Origin: Chaetomium olivaceum
Lineage: Eukaryota; Ascomycota; Sordariomycetes; Sordariales; Chaetomiaceae
Direction of reading: 5' to 3'
Length of the DNA: 64,000 bases
Assembly: GCA_039881045.1 (NCBI GenBank)
Contig: JAYWVB010000011.1
Coordinates: 310,001 to 374,000 of the forward strand
The notes below the pieces were generated by a model. It was not told the origin of the DNA and searched no databases. It saw only the letters and a program-made list of their open reading frames with translations. The position numbers and the translations under genes are program-made. Each line of letters begins with the position of its first letter. Position 1 is the stretch's first letter. This document shows positions 21,791-31,946 of the stretch, piece after piece.

Positions 21791-22894
21791 ATGGCTCGCC
21801 GATTCCTCGCCGCGCTTGCCCTCGCGCATGGCGCCACTGCTCTATTGGAAGGTTTTGTCGATGTCTTGGTCCAGGTGGAGGTTCGGGTCCCCGCGGATCT
21901 TGTTGCGGGTGTAATGCAGGCGGCCGGGAGCGATGGCTACGAGGCCTGCGAAACCGCCGACCGCGCGATCAGCTACTGCTACAATGCCGGCTTTCTCGAT
22001 CCCACGGTCCCGGCCGACCTTGGGAACTTCTGCCTATGCTGCGACGGTGCCACTGCTCTTTCCACAGCATACTCGAGCTGCGCGTCCTATGCCTTGAATG
22101 AGGTGCCAGATGCTACCAGCGCGTATCAAGGTACGCTCTGCCTGCGCCGGCTGGTCCGCTTCATGTCAAACTAACTCGGTCTAGCTGTCTCTCAAATCTA
22201 CAGTATCTGCTCAAAGAGCTTTGTCTGCAATGCCCCGGGAACTACAACACCGAAGAGCACGGCGTTGGATGGGAGCCCCATTACCACTCCTGCAGTATGC
22301 TCATCGATGCTTAATATTTACACCTCTTGCTCGAAGAAGCACGGCCGAACGGCTCTGCCTGAGGAAGCGGCCTCGTGCTTCTGGTGTGCTGCCTTCTCCC
22401 CTATCCTACACTTGTGGAGGTTGACATGTTACTAGCCCCGAGGTGTCGGGCACTGTAAACACAGCGTTCCAAGACTATGCGAGCTCTTGCGCCCCCTGGG
22501 CTCAAAGTACATACCCTAGTGATTATTCCGGTAAGTCCAACCCCGCCACATTTCTGTAGGTGTGCTTGAGGGAGTATGGAGTCTGATGCTTTACCTAGTC
22601 GTCAGCCGACTTGCGACATTCTGTGACGAGTATTTGCTTAGTACCGAAGCACCGTTTTTCACTACGGCGGGGACTCGCACCGGAGCTGAATTTGTCCGTC
22701 CTACGACGACTTCAACGGCAGACGATGCAGACAACAACGACGATAACGACGATAACAACGACGAGACTTCTGAGGGCACCGAAACGACCTCGACTTCAGC
22801 CGGGCTTGCCGCGCCGGGGTTGGCGGTGCCCGGCGCCTTGGCCTGGTTCGCCAACTTGGTCATGGTTTTTCTATCGTTTTGCTTCCTGATTTAG
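21791..22894 (+). CDS. Cys-rich secreted protein, probably GPI-anchored
   Basis: I do not recognise the family. Four exons, 21791-22130, 22185-22383, 22436-22530 and 22599-22894, splice in frame to 309 aa. The N terminus MARRFLAALALAHGATALL is a probable signal peptide. The body has spaced Cys residues in repeated-looking units, for example CETADRAISYCYNAGF, NFCLCCDGATAL, SICSKSFVCN and SCFCPEVSG. A Thr-rich linker, an acidic Asp/Asn repeat (near 22735-22765) and a C-terminal hydrophobic segment (LAWFANLVMVFLSFCFLI) follow, the pattern expected of a GPI-anchored cell-wall or plasma-membrane protein. Exon 4 was started at 22599, not at the later AG near 22605, because only this choice keeps the frame of the acidic and hydrophobic tail. 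No function can be assigned. Confidence 0.72.
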
Positions 22895-23138
22895 ACCATC
22901 CAGGGGGTAGATTATGCATGTTGCAATTGGTAATGAGCGAGCGGTTGAGCCAGCGGCTATGATGACCTAGGCATTAACGTTGATGCTGGGCGGATAATGA
23001 TTGGGTATCTATGGTGTATTTTGGATATCATGATAATCTAGACACTATGATTTTCTGGATGCGATGGTTCTCATTCCCACTTCGCTGTCCCTCCATCTTT
23101 TACCCACTTCCCGCAACTAAACTGACGCCTCTCAACAA

Positions 23139-24092
23139 TCACGATGCGCAAGACACATGCCGACAACCCCACGGACTCAACACCATAGCCTTCGGAACCA
23201 GCTCCAACCCGCCGCGCGCCGTCCCCTGCCCAGCACCCTCCTTCGCCAGCCCGCTCCACCCAGTCGACACAGCCGACCCAGTCTCACCCGCCCCATCCCC
23301 GAGCTCCACCCGGAACGACGCCCTCACCCGCTCCATGATCCGCACAATCTCGGCATCCCCCGCCGCGGGGTCAACAAACTCCACTTCCCTCCGCCCCCCG
23401 GCCGGCGGCTCACCGGCGGTAGCAGCACCACCCTGACTACTACCAACCTGAACCACCAAATACGCCTCCTCCAACAACGGACACCCCCGGATCAGACACA
23501 CCTTCCCAAACACCTCCCACGGCCGCCGCACCTCCGCGGGGACGTAGTCCACCGCCAGCCGGCGCACCACGCCCGCGAGCCCGCCCGGCCCTGGCCCCGG
23601 CCCCGGCCCCGCCCCCGCCCCCAGTCGTGTTGTTAACGTTGCCATGCCCGCGGCAAACTCGCGCGCCCAGTCCGCGTACCCTAATCCGAGCGGGTCGGTG
23701 GCGCGCGGAGGCCGGGGGAGGTACAGCGTGTCGAGGTGCGGGTGGTGGTAGAAATATTGGTGGGGTTGGCGGTCGTCGTCTTCTGTTGGTTGTTGTTGTT
23801 GTGGTGGTCGTTGTGATTCGGTTGGGTTACGGGGTGGGTGCTGATGGGGTGCTGGCGGCGGTGGTGATGATGGCGGGAGGAGGCACTTCGCGTAAAGGCG
23901 GAGGCCTTCGGCGCGGGCTTCCCGCGAGATGTGTAAGAGGGTAGGCGGCGGGGTCGGGCAGTGGTAGGTGTCTCGTGGAGCGGGGAGGTAGGAGAGGGTT
24001 GTCACGCGCGGCAGGCAGGCGTGGTGGTAGACCTGGAGGCGTAGTTCGGGTGGGAGGAGGGGGAAGAGGGTGAATGATGTTAGGGATGTCAT
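23139..24092 (-). CDS. 2EXR-domain protein
   Basis: This is a fungal-specific 2EXR family protein of 317 aa in a single exon. The diagnostic N-terminal sequence is FTLFPLLPPELRLQVYHHA followed by HISREARAEGLRLY. The region between about residues 85 and 135 is Pro/His/Gln-rich, and a Gly-Pro repeat occurs near residue 165. The function of the family is unknown; it is often expanded in Sordariomycetes. The start at 24092 (MTSLTSFTLFP) was preferred because the domain usually begins close to the N terminus. The frame is open to a Met at 24155. The gene is convergent with the secreted-protein gene, with only about 240 bp between stops. Confidence 0.75.
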   Translation of the reverse strand: MTSLTSFTLFPLLPPELRLQVYHHACLPRVTTLSYLPAPRDTYHCPTPPPTLLHISREARAEGLRLYAKCLLPPSSPPPPAPHQHPPRNPTESQRPPQQQQPTEDDDRQPHQYFYHHPHLDTLYLPRPPRATDPLGLGYADWAREFAAGMATLTTRLGAGAGPGPGPGPGGLAGVVRRLAVDYVPAEVRRPWEVFGKVCLIRGCPLLEEAYLVVQVGSSQGGAATAGEPPAGGRREVEFVDPAAGDAEIVRIMERVRASFRVELGDGAGETGSAVSTGWSGLAKEGAGQGTARGGLELVPKAMVLSPWGCRHVSCAS

Positions 24093-25257
24093 GGTGGAGG
24101 TGGTGGTGTGGATGGAGAAAGTAAGATATCGGGCTGGTTGGGGAAAGGGAGGCAAATAATCGGATTACTTCAGCTTAGGTTGGCGATTGTTTGGTTTTAC
24201 GTGATTGTCTTCCTCTTGTGTGTAAGTGAAGTGCCAAGACTGTGACGTCGGTCAAGAGAGCGAGTCGCTGATATTATAAGCTGCTAAGTCAAGGACGGAC
24301 AAGAACAAAAATAAACACCGCTTGAGAAATTAACCATGCAAATGCAGCAATAACGGGCAGGGCGGGAGAAAAGCTTGAGCTTGCCGCTTAAAGTGTCGAG
24401 TGGGACCCATTACCGAGGTTGTGGGCTGATTTTAGGCCTCAACTGATTTGGCATTGACGGCATTCGCTGCGGATTTGCGTTGCCAAGGACGGCAAGCGCA
24501 AAGTTGATGGGTCGGGACCCAGAGAAGAGGCTCAGATCTCCCTTGGCGAGGGCGAGGACTGTGATGGGAACCTGCCTGTCAAAACTTTTGGTAGCATCTT
24601 TGATCGGGTGTGAAGATGCAGCTGCCCACATCCGGACACAATCCTCACTCGGCCTCAAATTTTAGGTCCGATTTTCCAATGGTCCGCGTCGCAGAGCAGC
24701 TCACCGCATGTATCAAGGAGAAGACCCCCAGAATCGTATGATTTTTACGAAGGATGGTGGCCTATGCGTTACTGACCAGGTAGTGAGTGCCCGAATGGAA
24801 ACACCGTCTGGATGTATGTGTACCTTCGTACCTAAACAAAAACTCAGATGATTTCTGCCGGGACCGAATTGCTGGAAAAATAGCTCGATTCGGCGAAGCT
24901 CTGAACTTAACATTCCACCCCCGGTAAGTGCCCACTCGCTGCTCAGTTTTCTAATGTAAGTATCTCGGAATGCTTGTATTCGTACGGGATTGCCGTAAGT
25001 CGAATTGTCCTCGTCGCCCTTGCCTACAACGCGTGGATGAGGTCTAGACTCTAGACCGGCCTGAGGCAGAGTGCAAAGGAGTGGGGCTCGGCCCCTCGGT
25101 GGGGCTTCTCGGAGGAGGCCCCGCGATCTGCGTTGAAGAATTTCGGGGCTTGGCGGCCGAACCACTCCTGCCCGACCGATGTGAACTGGAGCCTGGAGCT
25201 AGCAAGTACTGGGAGAAGTCGGGTGCCGAGCGGAGAATGTGGGCAACTGCAAGAAGG
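24093..25257. other. Intergenic region between the 2EXR gene and QTRT1
   Basis: About 1.16 kb carrying both promoters. The frame containing the QTRT1 start is open back to 25081, but the upstream residues lack family features. Nothing else is recognised. Confidence 0.5.
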
Positions 25258-26626
25258 ATGGCTTCAAACGGGACGTACACCTCACCTGCGCTCACGTTTG
25301 AGCTGACCGCGCGGTGTTCGGTGAGTGAAGCCCAGGGTTCATCGTGCTTGGTGCATCTCGAAAGAGGAACCATTGGGCTAACGCATGTTGAATGCAGGTC
25401 ACACGCGCCCGCGCGTCGATCCTAACCCTCCCTCATGGCACCGTCAATCTCCCCATATTTATGCCCGTAGCAACTCAAGCATCGCTCAAGGGCCTCACTC
25501 CCGAACAACTCGAGGCTACCGGATGCCGACTCTGCCTCAACAACACGTACCACCTCGGCCTCAAACCCGGCCAACAGGTCCTCGACGCAGTCGGGGGCGC
25601 TCACAAACTGCAAGGATGGAATCGCAACATCCTGACAGATAGCGGCGGGTATGGCCCCCTTCTCGACTTCCAGTCTTCGTTCCTGACTAACTAACCACCC
25701 AGCCCAGTTTCCAAATGGTTTCCTTGCTGAAGCTCGCCAACATCACTGAGGAAGGCGTCCGCTTCCTCTCACCCCACGACGGCAGCCCAATGCTGTTGAC
25801 CCCGGAGCACTCCATGAGCCTGCAGAACTCGATCGGCTCCGACATCATGATGCAGCTCGACGACGTGCTCGTCACCACCTCGCCCGACAAGGCGCGCATG
25901 CGCGAGGCCATGGAACGCAGCGTACGCTGGCTGGATCGATGTATCGCCGCGCACAAGAAGCCAGACACGCAGAACCTGTTTTGCATTATCCAGGGTGGCC
26001 TGGACCTTGATATGCGCCGGGAGTGCTGCCGCGAGATGCTGGCGAGGGATACGCCGGGGATCGCGATCGGCGGGCTGAGCGGTGGCGAGGCGAAGGACGA
26101 TTTCTGCAGAGTCGTCTCTACCTGCACCGAGATGCTGCCGGATCTGAAGCCGCGGTATGTGATGGGCATCGGATATCCAGAGGACCTGGTTGTCAGCGTC
26201 GCGCTCGGTGCCGACATGTTTGACTGTGTTTGGCCGACGCGGACGGCACGGTTCGGCAACGCCATTACCAAACATGGGGTGCTCAACATGAAGAGAGAGA
26301 CCTACGCGGCAGACTTTGGACCTATTGAAGAAGGTTGTGGGTGCCCGTGCTGCCGCCCCATTGAGGAAGAAGGGGCCATGGGGATCACACGGGCATTTGT
26401 GCACCACAATGCGGCTAAGGAGACGGTCGCGGCGCATTTGCTAACGTTGCACAACGTGTGGTACCAATTGAATCTGATGAGGGGCGCGAGGGAAGCGGTC
26501 ATCGAAGACAGATATCCGGCGTTTGTGAAAGAGTTCTTCAGGAACTTATACCCAGATAGAGATAGCTACCCGTTGTGGGCTGTCAATGCCCTGAAAGGGG
26601 TCGGCGTTGACTTGTTAGAAACATAG
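25258..26626 (+). CDS. QTRT1: Queuine tRNA-ribosyltransferase, catalytic subunit
   Basis: The enzyme exchanges guanine for queuine at wobble position 34 of Asp, Asn, His and Tyr tRNAs. Three exons, 25258-25320, 25398-25648 and 25708-26626, give 410 aa. Conserved sequence includes the base-binding DSGGFQM (Asp 102), GGLSGGEAK, and MFDCVWPTRTARFG with the likely nucleophile Asp about 277. A zinc site is formed by Cys 315, Cys 317 and Cys 320 with His about 353 (TLHNVWYQL). The spacing from the last Cys to His is some seven residues longer than the bacterial C-X25-H, because of the PIEEEGA-like loop. Introns sit before VTRARA and inside DSGG, both supported by frame and motif continuity. The short start MASNGTYTSPALTFEL matches other fungal proteins. 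In eukaryotes it works with QTRT2, which is not in this window. Confidence 0.93.
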
Positions 26627-26909
26627 ATATTATACACCCTCTATTGCTTCAGACTTTTTACAATCATGGCCTTAATCCATCTTCAGACTGTCACCTATTC
26701 AACTGCATTCATATACATTTGGGACGCACGCAACGTTCTGCTGATATTAACGGTTCTACCTAAGGGTTAGGGTACGGGACTCTGCGCTTGGCAGTCATTC
26801 GCCAAAAGCCGGCGATCCAACCCCAAGCCCCGAAATTTTGCTCCGTTTTCGACCGCGAGCTCCGACGTTGACACCGATAGCACACGGCCCAGGCCAACTC
26901 AGACTCACA

Positions 26910-28307
26910 ATGGCGACCAGAAGCGTGTCCCCCGGAGGCGCGCTTCTCCGGGCTTCGCGCATGTTTGCGATGCCAGAGCCAATCCCTCCACCACCCATCG
27001 AGGGAGCGGCGGGCAGCTTTTTCAGCTCGACCACGGCGACAGTGGCCTTCCCCACTCACCAGGTCATCACGACCCTCAGCTCTTCGCGGAAGTTGGGGGA
27101 TTGGGGTCTCAAGCGGCCGTTGCCCCTCAAGTCAACGACAAAGTCGTCTAACCCGATGTTGCGCGTCAAAGCTATCGACACGATCGAGCAGATCACCGAC
27201 TACAGCTCGGCCACGGACCACGGCATCACACTCCGAAAATTCCAAGAGCTTGGAATACCTGTTACGGCACGCCGGCCGGCCGGAGGGGACCGCCCAGAGA
27301 GCACGACCACCATGAACCTGCCGCAAATGTCCGTATTCGAAGATGCGCTCGATGCCACGGATATCCACCCCGACAAGCGAGCCGAGCTTGTCGATTTCCG
27401 GTGGAAGTTTACGGGGCCCTGGTTAGCCGGCATGACGCAGGGCGAGTTCAACAAGTGGCTAGCGAAGGAAGTCCGACCCAAGCGACCTGCGTTCCGCCAG
27501 TTTCTGAAGAAGAAAATCGCTAGCGAGTTGCATGCGGTGGCAGCGAAGGAGGCCCTGGACAAGGCCCAAGAACACCCCCCCATGGCGGACCCCAGCACGG
27601 TGACAGAGCAGCAGCTTATCGACTACCTGCGCAAGCTGCGGCACAACAACCAGGCGCTTTACGACATGGTCGGTCAGTTTCTCGACCTGGCGCCGCTCAT
27701 GCCTCCCGACGTCAGTCAGACGGGCCTCCCTAAAGAGAAGGTCAGGTCTCTCCAGTTTAGCGAGGTGAAGACCCCCTACGCCGAGCGTGGCCCACCAGTC
27801 ACGCACCCCTCTGCCGGTCTATCGTACCTGCGTACCTCTATGTACATGCAAAACCACCCGATCTACGGGCCTCAGAAATACCACACGCCGGTGGTAGGAC
27901 GAGTTCTAAAACCGCGCCGGCAGGCGCAAGCCACGGGCGCTAGGATCGGTGTGGCCGGTTTAGTCGTTAACACCGCTATGGGCGACACGCGCTTCAACAA
28001 CCGGATCAACCCGACCGCCGTGTTCGACAAGATCGACCCCACCGTCGAGGGCGGCGCCAAGGTGTGGGTGCAGCCCACGAGGGCGGCCGTGGACTCGGTC
28101 GGCTGCGTGGTCCTGTCGGTCAACGAGGCGTCGAAGGAGGGCATCCTCGTTGCGCAGGAACTTCTGGGCAATGCCGTCTGCCTGGGCGCGGAGCCGGAGG
28201 ATGAGATGAACAGGCGCGAGACGGCCTTTGATCTGAGGCGGAGATACAGCGCGCCCGATGCATCTACTACCATGTCGAGTGCCCAGGACTACGGACTGAG
28301 CGAGTAG
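26910..28307 (+). CDS. MRP51: Mitochondrial small-subunit ribosomal protein MRP51
   Basis: This is a fungal 37S mitoribosomal protein of the Mrp51 family, which in yeast helps translate mitochondrial mRNAs through their leaders. It is a single exon of 465 aa. The characteristic beginning is SVSPGGALLRASRMFAMPEP, then the ATVAFPTHQVITT and GDWGLKRPLPLKSTT stretches, followed by HGITLRKFQELG. C-terminal family sequence includes GRVLKPRRQAQATGARIGVA and then GVAGLVVNT. The start at 26910 was preferred over an in-frame upstream Met at 26838, because family members begin just before the SVSPG block. The gene lies about 280 bp after the QTRT1 stop on the same strand. Confidence 0.85.
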   Translation: MATRSVSPGGALLRASRMFAMPEPIPPPPIEGAAGSFFSSTTATVAFPTHQVITTLSSSRKLGDWGLKRPLPLKSTTKSSNPMLRVKAIDTIEQITDYSSATDHGITLRKFQELGIPVTARRPAGGDRPESTTTMNLPQMSVFEDALDATDIHPDKRAELVDFRWKFTGPWLAGMTQGEFNKWLAKEVRPKRPAFRQFLKKKIASELHAVAAKEALDKAQEHPPMADPSTVTEQQLIDYLRKLRHNNQALYDMVGQFLDLAPLMPPDVSQTGLPKEKVRSLQFSEVKTPYAERGPPVTHPSAGLSYLRTSMYMQNHPIYGPQKYHTPVVGRVLKPRRQAQATGARIGVAGLVVNTAMGDTRFNNRINPTAVFDKIDPTVEGGAKVWVQPTRAAVDSVGCVVLSVNEASKEGILVAQELLGNAVCLGAEPEDEMNRRETAFDLRRRYSAPDASTTMSSAQDYGLSE

Positions 28308-28755
28308 TGTGCTCGGAGTAGGCGGTGGTTGTGTTTGGGGTTGAGAGGTGCAAGAGAGGGAGACGCAGCTGGGCGCCAAAAAGAGCGGCCCGTAGGCCAT
28401 GTAGATACGACTGTATCCTGGATCTTGTAACAATAAATCAACTGTAAAATAACTGCTACATTATTCTCACTACACAGTAGGCAGCTACACCAGCAACTTG
28501 ACTGATAGAACCCCTCCTTTGATGAGCGGCCCCACTCTACGCTCGCAAGTCGCCAGCCACGAACCGTTAGCCACAAATTGTGCACCAGCCACTCGCCATA
28601 TCCGCAATCCTTGGCGTGCCCTAACGCACCACCCCACAATTGCGTCCGCCAAAAAAGTCGGCTTTGCAGCGCAGCCCACGATCTTCCCGAAGCCTCGTCG
28701 TCCCGAAACTCCAGCTCAGCAAAACCGCCAGCCAGCAACTAACCAAGCCGTCAAG
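28308..28755. other. Intergenic region / RPS17 leader
   Basis: About 450 bp between MRP51 and RPS17 on the same strand. The last 250 bp probably include the RPS17 promoter and leader. There is no TATA box or other clear motif. Confidence 0.5.
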
Positions 28756-29349
28756 ATGGGTCGCGTCCGTACCAAGACTGTCAAGAAGTCCGCCAAGGTC
28801 ATCATTGAGCGGTACTACCCCAAGCTGACGCTCGACTTCGAGACCAACAAGCGTGTGTGCGATGAGATCGCCATCATCGCCTCCAAGAGGCTGCGCAACA
28901 AGGTGCGTTTTTCGATCGGTTGGCGGTCGTGGCTCGATTGTGAGCTCGAAATTAACCTCTGTGCTTGCTTGTCTGTAGATTGCCGGCTACACCACCCACT
29001 TGATGAAGCGCATTCAGCGTGGGCCCGTCCGCGGTATCTCCTTCAAGCTCCAGGAGGAGGAGCGTGAGCGCAAGGATCAATACGTCCCCGAGGTCTCCGC
29101 CCTCGACTTCTCCGAGGCCGGCCAGCTCGAGGTCGACACCGAGACCAAGGACCTGCTCAAGCACCTTGGCGTACGTTTTTCCTTCTTCCTAACCTCGCTC
29201 AGTTTGGGGCGGCTGTGGAGGGTAGTTTTGCTGACTTGCTCGCTCTGCAGTTCGACTCTATCCCCGTCAATGTCACCCCCGTCACCCAGAACCCCGTCGT
29301 CGAGCGCGGCGGCAGGCGGTTCGGCGACCGCCCCCCTCGCCGCGACTAA
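28756..29349 (+). CDS. RPS17: 40S ribosomal protein S17 (eS17)
   Basis: This is a structural protein of the small cytosolic ribosomal subunit. Three exons, 28756-28902, 28979-29170 and 29251-29349, give 145 aa. The sequence begins MGRVRTKTVKKSAKVIIERY and contains IAGYTTHLMKRIQRGPVRGI and QLEVDTETKDLL, all highly conserved in eS17. Both introns fall between codons. Donors are GTGCGT and GTACGT, another example of the GTNNGT class used in this genome. Length and sequence fit the family throughout. Confidence 0.97.
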
Positions 29350-29896
29350 GCGTGTCTTTTGTAACATGTTGGCTGGCTTTTTCCGAGGAAACGCGACAAT
29401 CTCACGACACACAAAAGGATACGGCTGCGGGTTATGGCAATACATGGGCATGGCTACACGGTGTCTATCTGGGAGGTCATGAGAACACAGGTATAGATCC
29501 TCAACGAATAGAGAGATCTGTTGCCCACACAAGGTGTCGCCGATTCCCTAGGGTAATTCCGGGGATGACGCTTGATTGCCAATCTCAAGTCCCTTGAGCC
29601 CGTGGTGCGTGTTGAAACTCGGGCCGTGCTGCTGCCGGTCGAGTTTGTCAGTGATTTTGTGTGACTCGACTGCTGAATGTCGTCGAATTTGCAAGGTGAG
29701 ATTTGAGATTGATTGAATTATTGTGTGTCTGGGCACGATTTCTAAAGCGACGGCCGGCACCCCATGCAATGCTCCTCCCTTGAAACGAAACCCAAAATGA
29801 TTCAAGATGCCCAAGCCCCAAAGCCCAGATCATCAATACGACCAACGCCGTAGACCGGTCTCCCGTAAACGCCATCCAACGTACAATTAAGAACTC
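29350..29896. other. Intergenic region between convergent RPS17 and RTR1
   Basis: About 550 bp of 3' flanks. No gene or repeat is recognised. Confidence 0.5.
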
Positions 29897-30973
29897 TCAA
29901 AACCGGACGGTGAAGAAGTCATCGTCATCACCATCGTCGTCATCATCGTCGCTTCCGCCGCTCTCAGCACCCTCGGCTGACTTTTTAGCAGCGTCACTGC
30001 TCTTCCCCTCCGCCGCGCTTTCAGCGGATGCAGTGCCTTTGACCTCCCGAAACATCTTGGGCGTGTAGCCCTCGATCGCAAACTCGCTACCTTTTACCGG
30101 CGGACCAGGCGGTTCAACCGGCCCAGTCGTGGTTGACTCCTTGATAGTGACATCCACCCTCGCTACCCCGGCAAGCAAACCCTCGGTCGCATCGCCCCTC
30201 TCACCAGCAAGCATCGCCGCCTCCGACTTCTTGCCATTCATCTGCCTGTCCAGCTCGAGCTTCGCCATCGCCTGCGCCAGCTCATTGCGGTCTTCTTCCT
30301 TCCCACGCGGGGCCGTATTCCTCGCCCCGGGCAACAGCTTCGCCGCATCTTTCTTCCCCCCATTTCCACCACCCTCCTCCCGCAGCTCCAACTTGATCAC
30401 CATCCCACCCCCAGTCCGCTCGTCGCGCACATAACTCGGGTTATCAAGCTGCACCTTCAAGTGCAGCGCCCTACGCGCGCACGCATCCGAGCACCACTTG
30501 TTCAGATCCCCCGTCTGCGCAATGCCCCCACCGCGCGAGATGCTGAACGCGCCCTCGAGCGTGCGCCGCGGCCGCGGGCACAGCGTGTACCCGCACTTGC
30601 CCAGGCAGTTGCGCTCTTCGATTAGGTCCAGGTATTCCGAGGGCTGGAAGTCGGCGAGCAAGGCGAGGAAGGTGGCGGTGTCGGAGGGGGAAGGGGCAGA
30701 GGCCGGGTGCGTGGGCGAGAGAGGGAGCTGGCAGAGCGTTTCGAAGGTGCTGAGCGGGACGGGCGGCTTGAGTTGCGTGTCGCGCAGCTTCTGGAGCAGG
30801 CGCAGGCGGGCGGCGTTCTCGTTGCGGGCGAGGATCTCGGCGCGGGTGAGCTCGGCGGTTTCTGGTGCTGCTTCTTCGGCGGGTGGTGTGGATGGTGGGT
30901 AGGTGGTGGTGCTCGGCTGTTTGAGAATGCCTTTGGGCTTTGGCTTTGATGTGGGGGTTGTTTTGGACGCCAT
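29897..30973 (-). CDS. RTR1: RNA polymerase II CTD phosphatase Rtr1 (RPAP2 homolog)
   Basis: Rtr1/RPAP2 removes Ser5 phosphate from the Pol II C-terminal domain and aids polymerase nuclear import. It is a single exon of 358 aa. The zinc-binding core is NCLGKCGYTLCPRPRR and NKWCSDACARRAL. The probable ligands are Cys 127, Cys 132, Cys 161 and Cys 165, and Cys 123 is an extra nearby residue. Downstream is a region rich in Lys/Glu, a conserved-looking EGYTPKMFREV motif, and an acidic Asp-rich C terminus ending in FFTVRF. The start at 30973 (MASKTTPTSK) was chosen over the frame's longer opening to 31240, whose extra residues are Arg/Ser/Pro-rich and lack family features. Confidence 0.87.
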   Translation of the reverse strand: MASKTTPTSKPKPKGILKQPSTTTYPPSTPPAEEAAPETAELTRAEILARNENAARLRLLQKLRDTQLKPPVPLSTFETLCQLPLSPTHPASAPSPSDTATFLALLADFQPSEYLDLIEERNCLGKCGYTLCPRPRRTLEGAFSISRGGGIAQTGDLNKWCSDACARRALHLKVQLDNPSYVRDERTGGGMVIKLELREEGGGNGGKKDAAKLLPGARNTAPRGKEEDRNELAQAMAKLELDRQMNGKKSEAAMLAGERGDATEGLLAGVARVDVTIKESTTTGPVEPPGPPVKGSEFAIEGYTPKMFREVKGTASAESAAEGKSSDAAKKSAEGAESGGSDDDDDDGDDDDFFTVRF

Positions 30974-31946
30974 GGCGGAGGAAGTGGGTGGTTGATGGTG
31001 ATGTCCTTGGTTGGGTGTCGTCTTTTTTTTCTTTCTGGGGATTGGTTGTCTGCGACGCGAAGGTTCGGAGTTTCGGAGACGGCGCGATGCCGTGCGTGCC
31101 CTGAGGCGGCTGGCTGCCGGTGATGGCCCGGATGACCTCAGTGCCTGATCCTTGATGCCGTGTCGCCTCCTCGATTGGTCGGTGCTCTCAATGCTGGCTC
31201 CACTGAATGGCATCTGAGGAGGGGCTCTTCTCCCCCACAACCAAACTCAGCCAAGCAACGCTCTGGCAGGTGTGCAACAGCGAATGCCCAAGCCACCTCC
31301 TGAGGCTCCGGGTGAATTGCTGCCTGGTGATATCTGGAACACTGCGACACGACACACGTAGGCTGTGACGGAGGTGGTTGGAAGCCAGCAGAGTGATTGC
31401 AGTGGTTCATGCGCTGACGTCGCCCCTCTTCCATGGATGCTTGGCCCATTCCAGGTTGCAAAAAGTCCGAAAGTCCCCCACACACACTCGAACCTAACAT
31501 TCGAACTTCAGTGCCGTGGAAGTCTTGGCCGGGCTTCGCCCACCGACTGTTAAGCTGCAACCCCCCGTCGCCCCCAAACTGGTAAAACTTCCAGGTTGCC
31601 CGTCAGCCAAGCCTACCCACCAGGACCGCCCTTGGGTCACAGCCAGATCTCCATCAACCCGTTTGAGATTTCGAGCCATTCTCCATCCACTCCCGCCCAC
31701 AACTCCCGTCAAGTACGCTATCGTGCAGGAGCTTTGTTTACACTCGCCAACCTTTCTTGCGTGTTTTTTGTGCCGCCTTAGCAACCATCGTGTGCTCTGT
31801 GCGGCGATTAATTACCTAGGTACGCGCGTACGGTAGGGATTTGCTTTGGAAGCTCGAGCTCTCCAAAACCCCGCCACAGCTTTCCACCTTGCATCGACTC
31901 CAAATCCCGCCATCTGCCACCGCTGCTGGCCGCGAGCCGCGTCATC
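30974..31946. other. Divergent intergenic region between RTR1 and BBC1
   Basis: About 970 bp containing the two 5' flanks. It holds one copy of the palindrome TACCTAGGTA (31813-31822). I find no gene. Confidence 0.55.
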
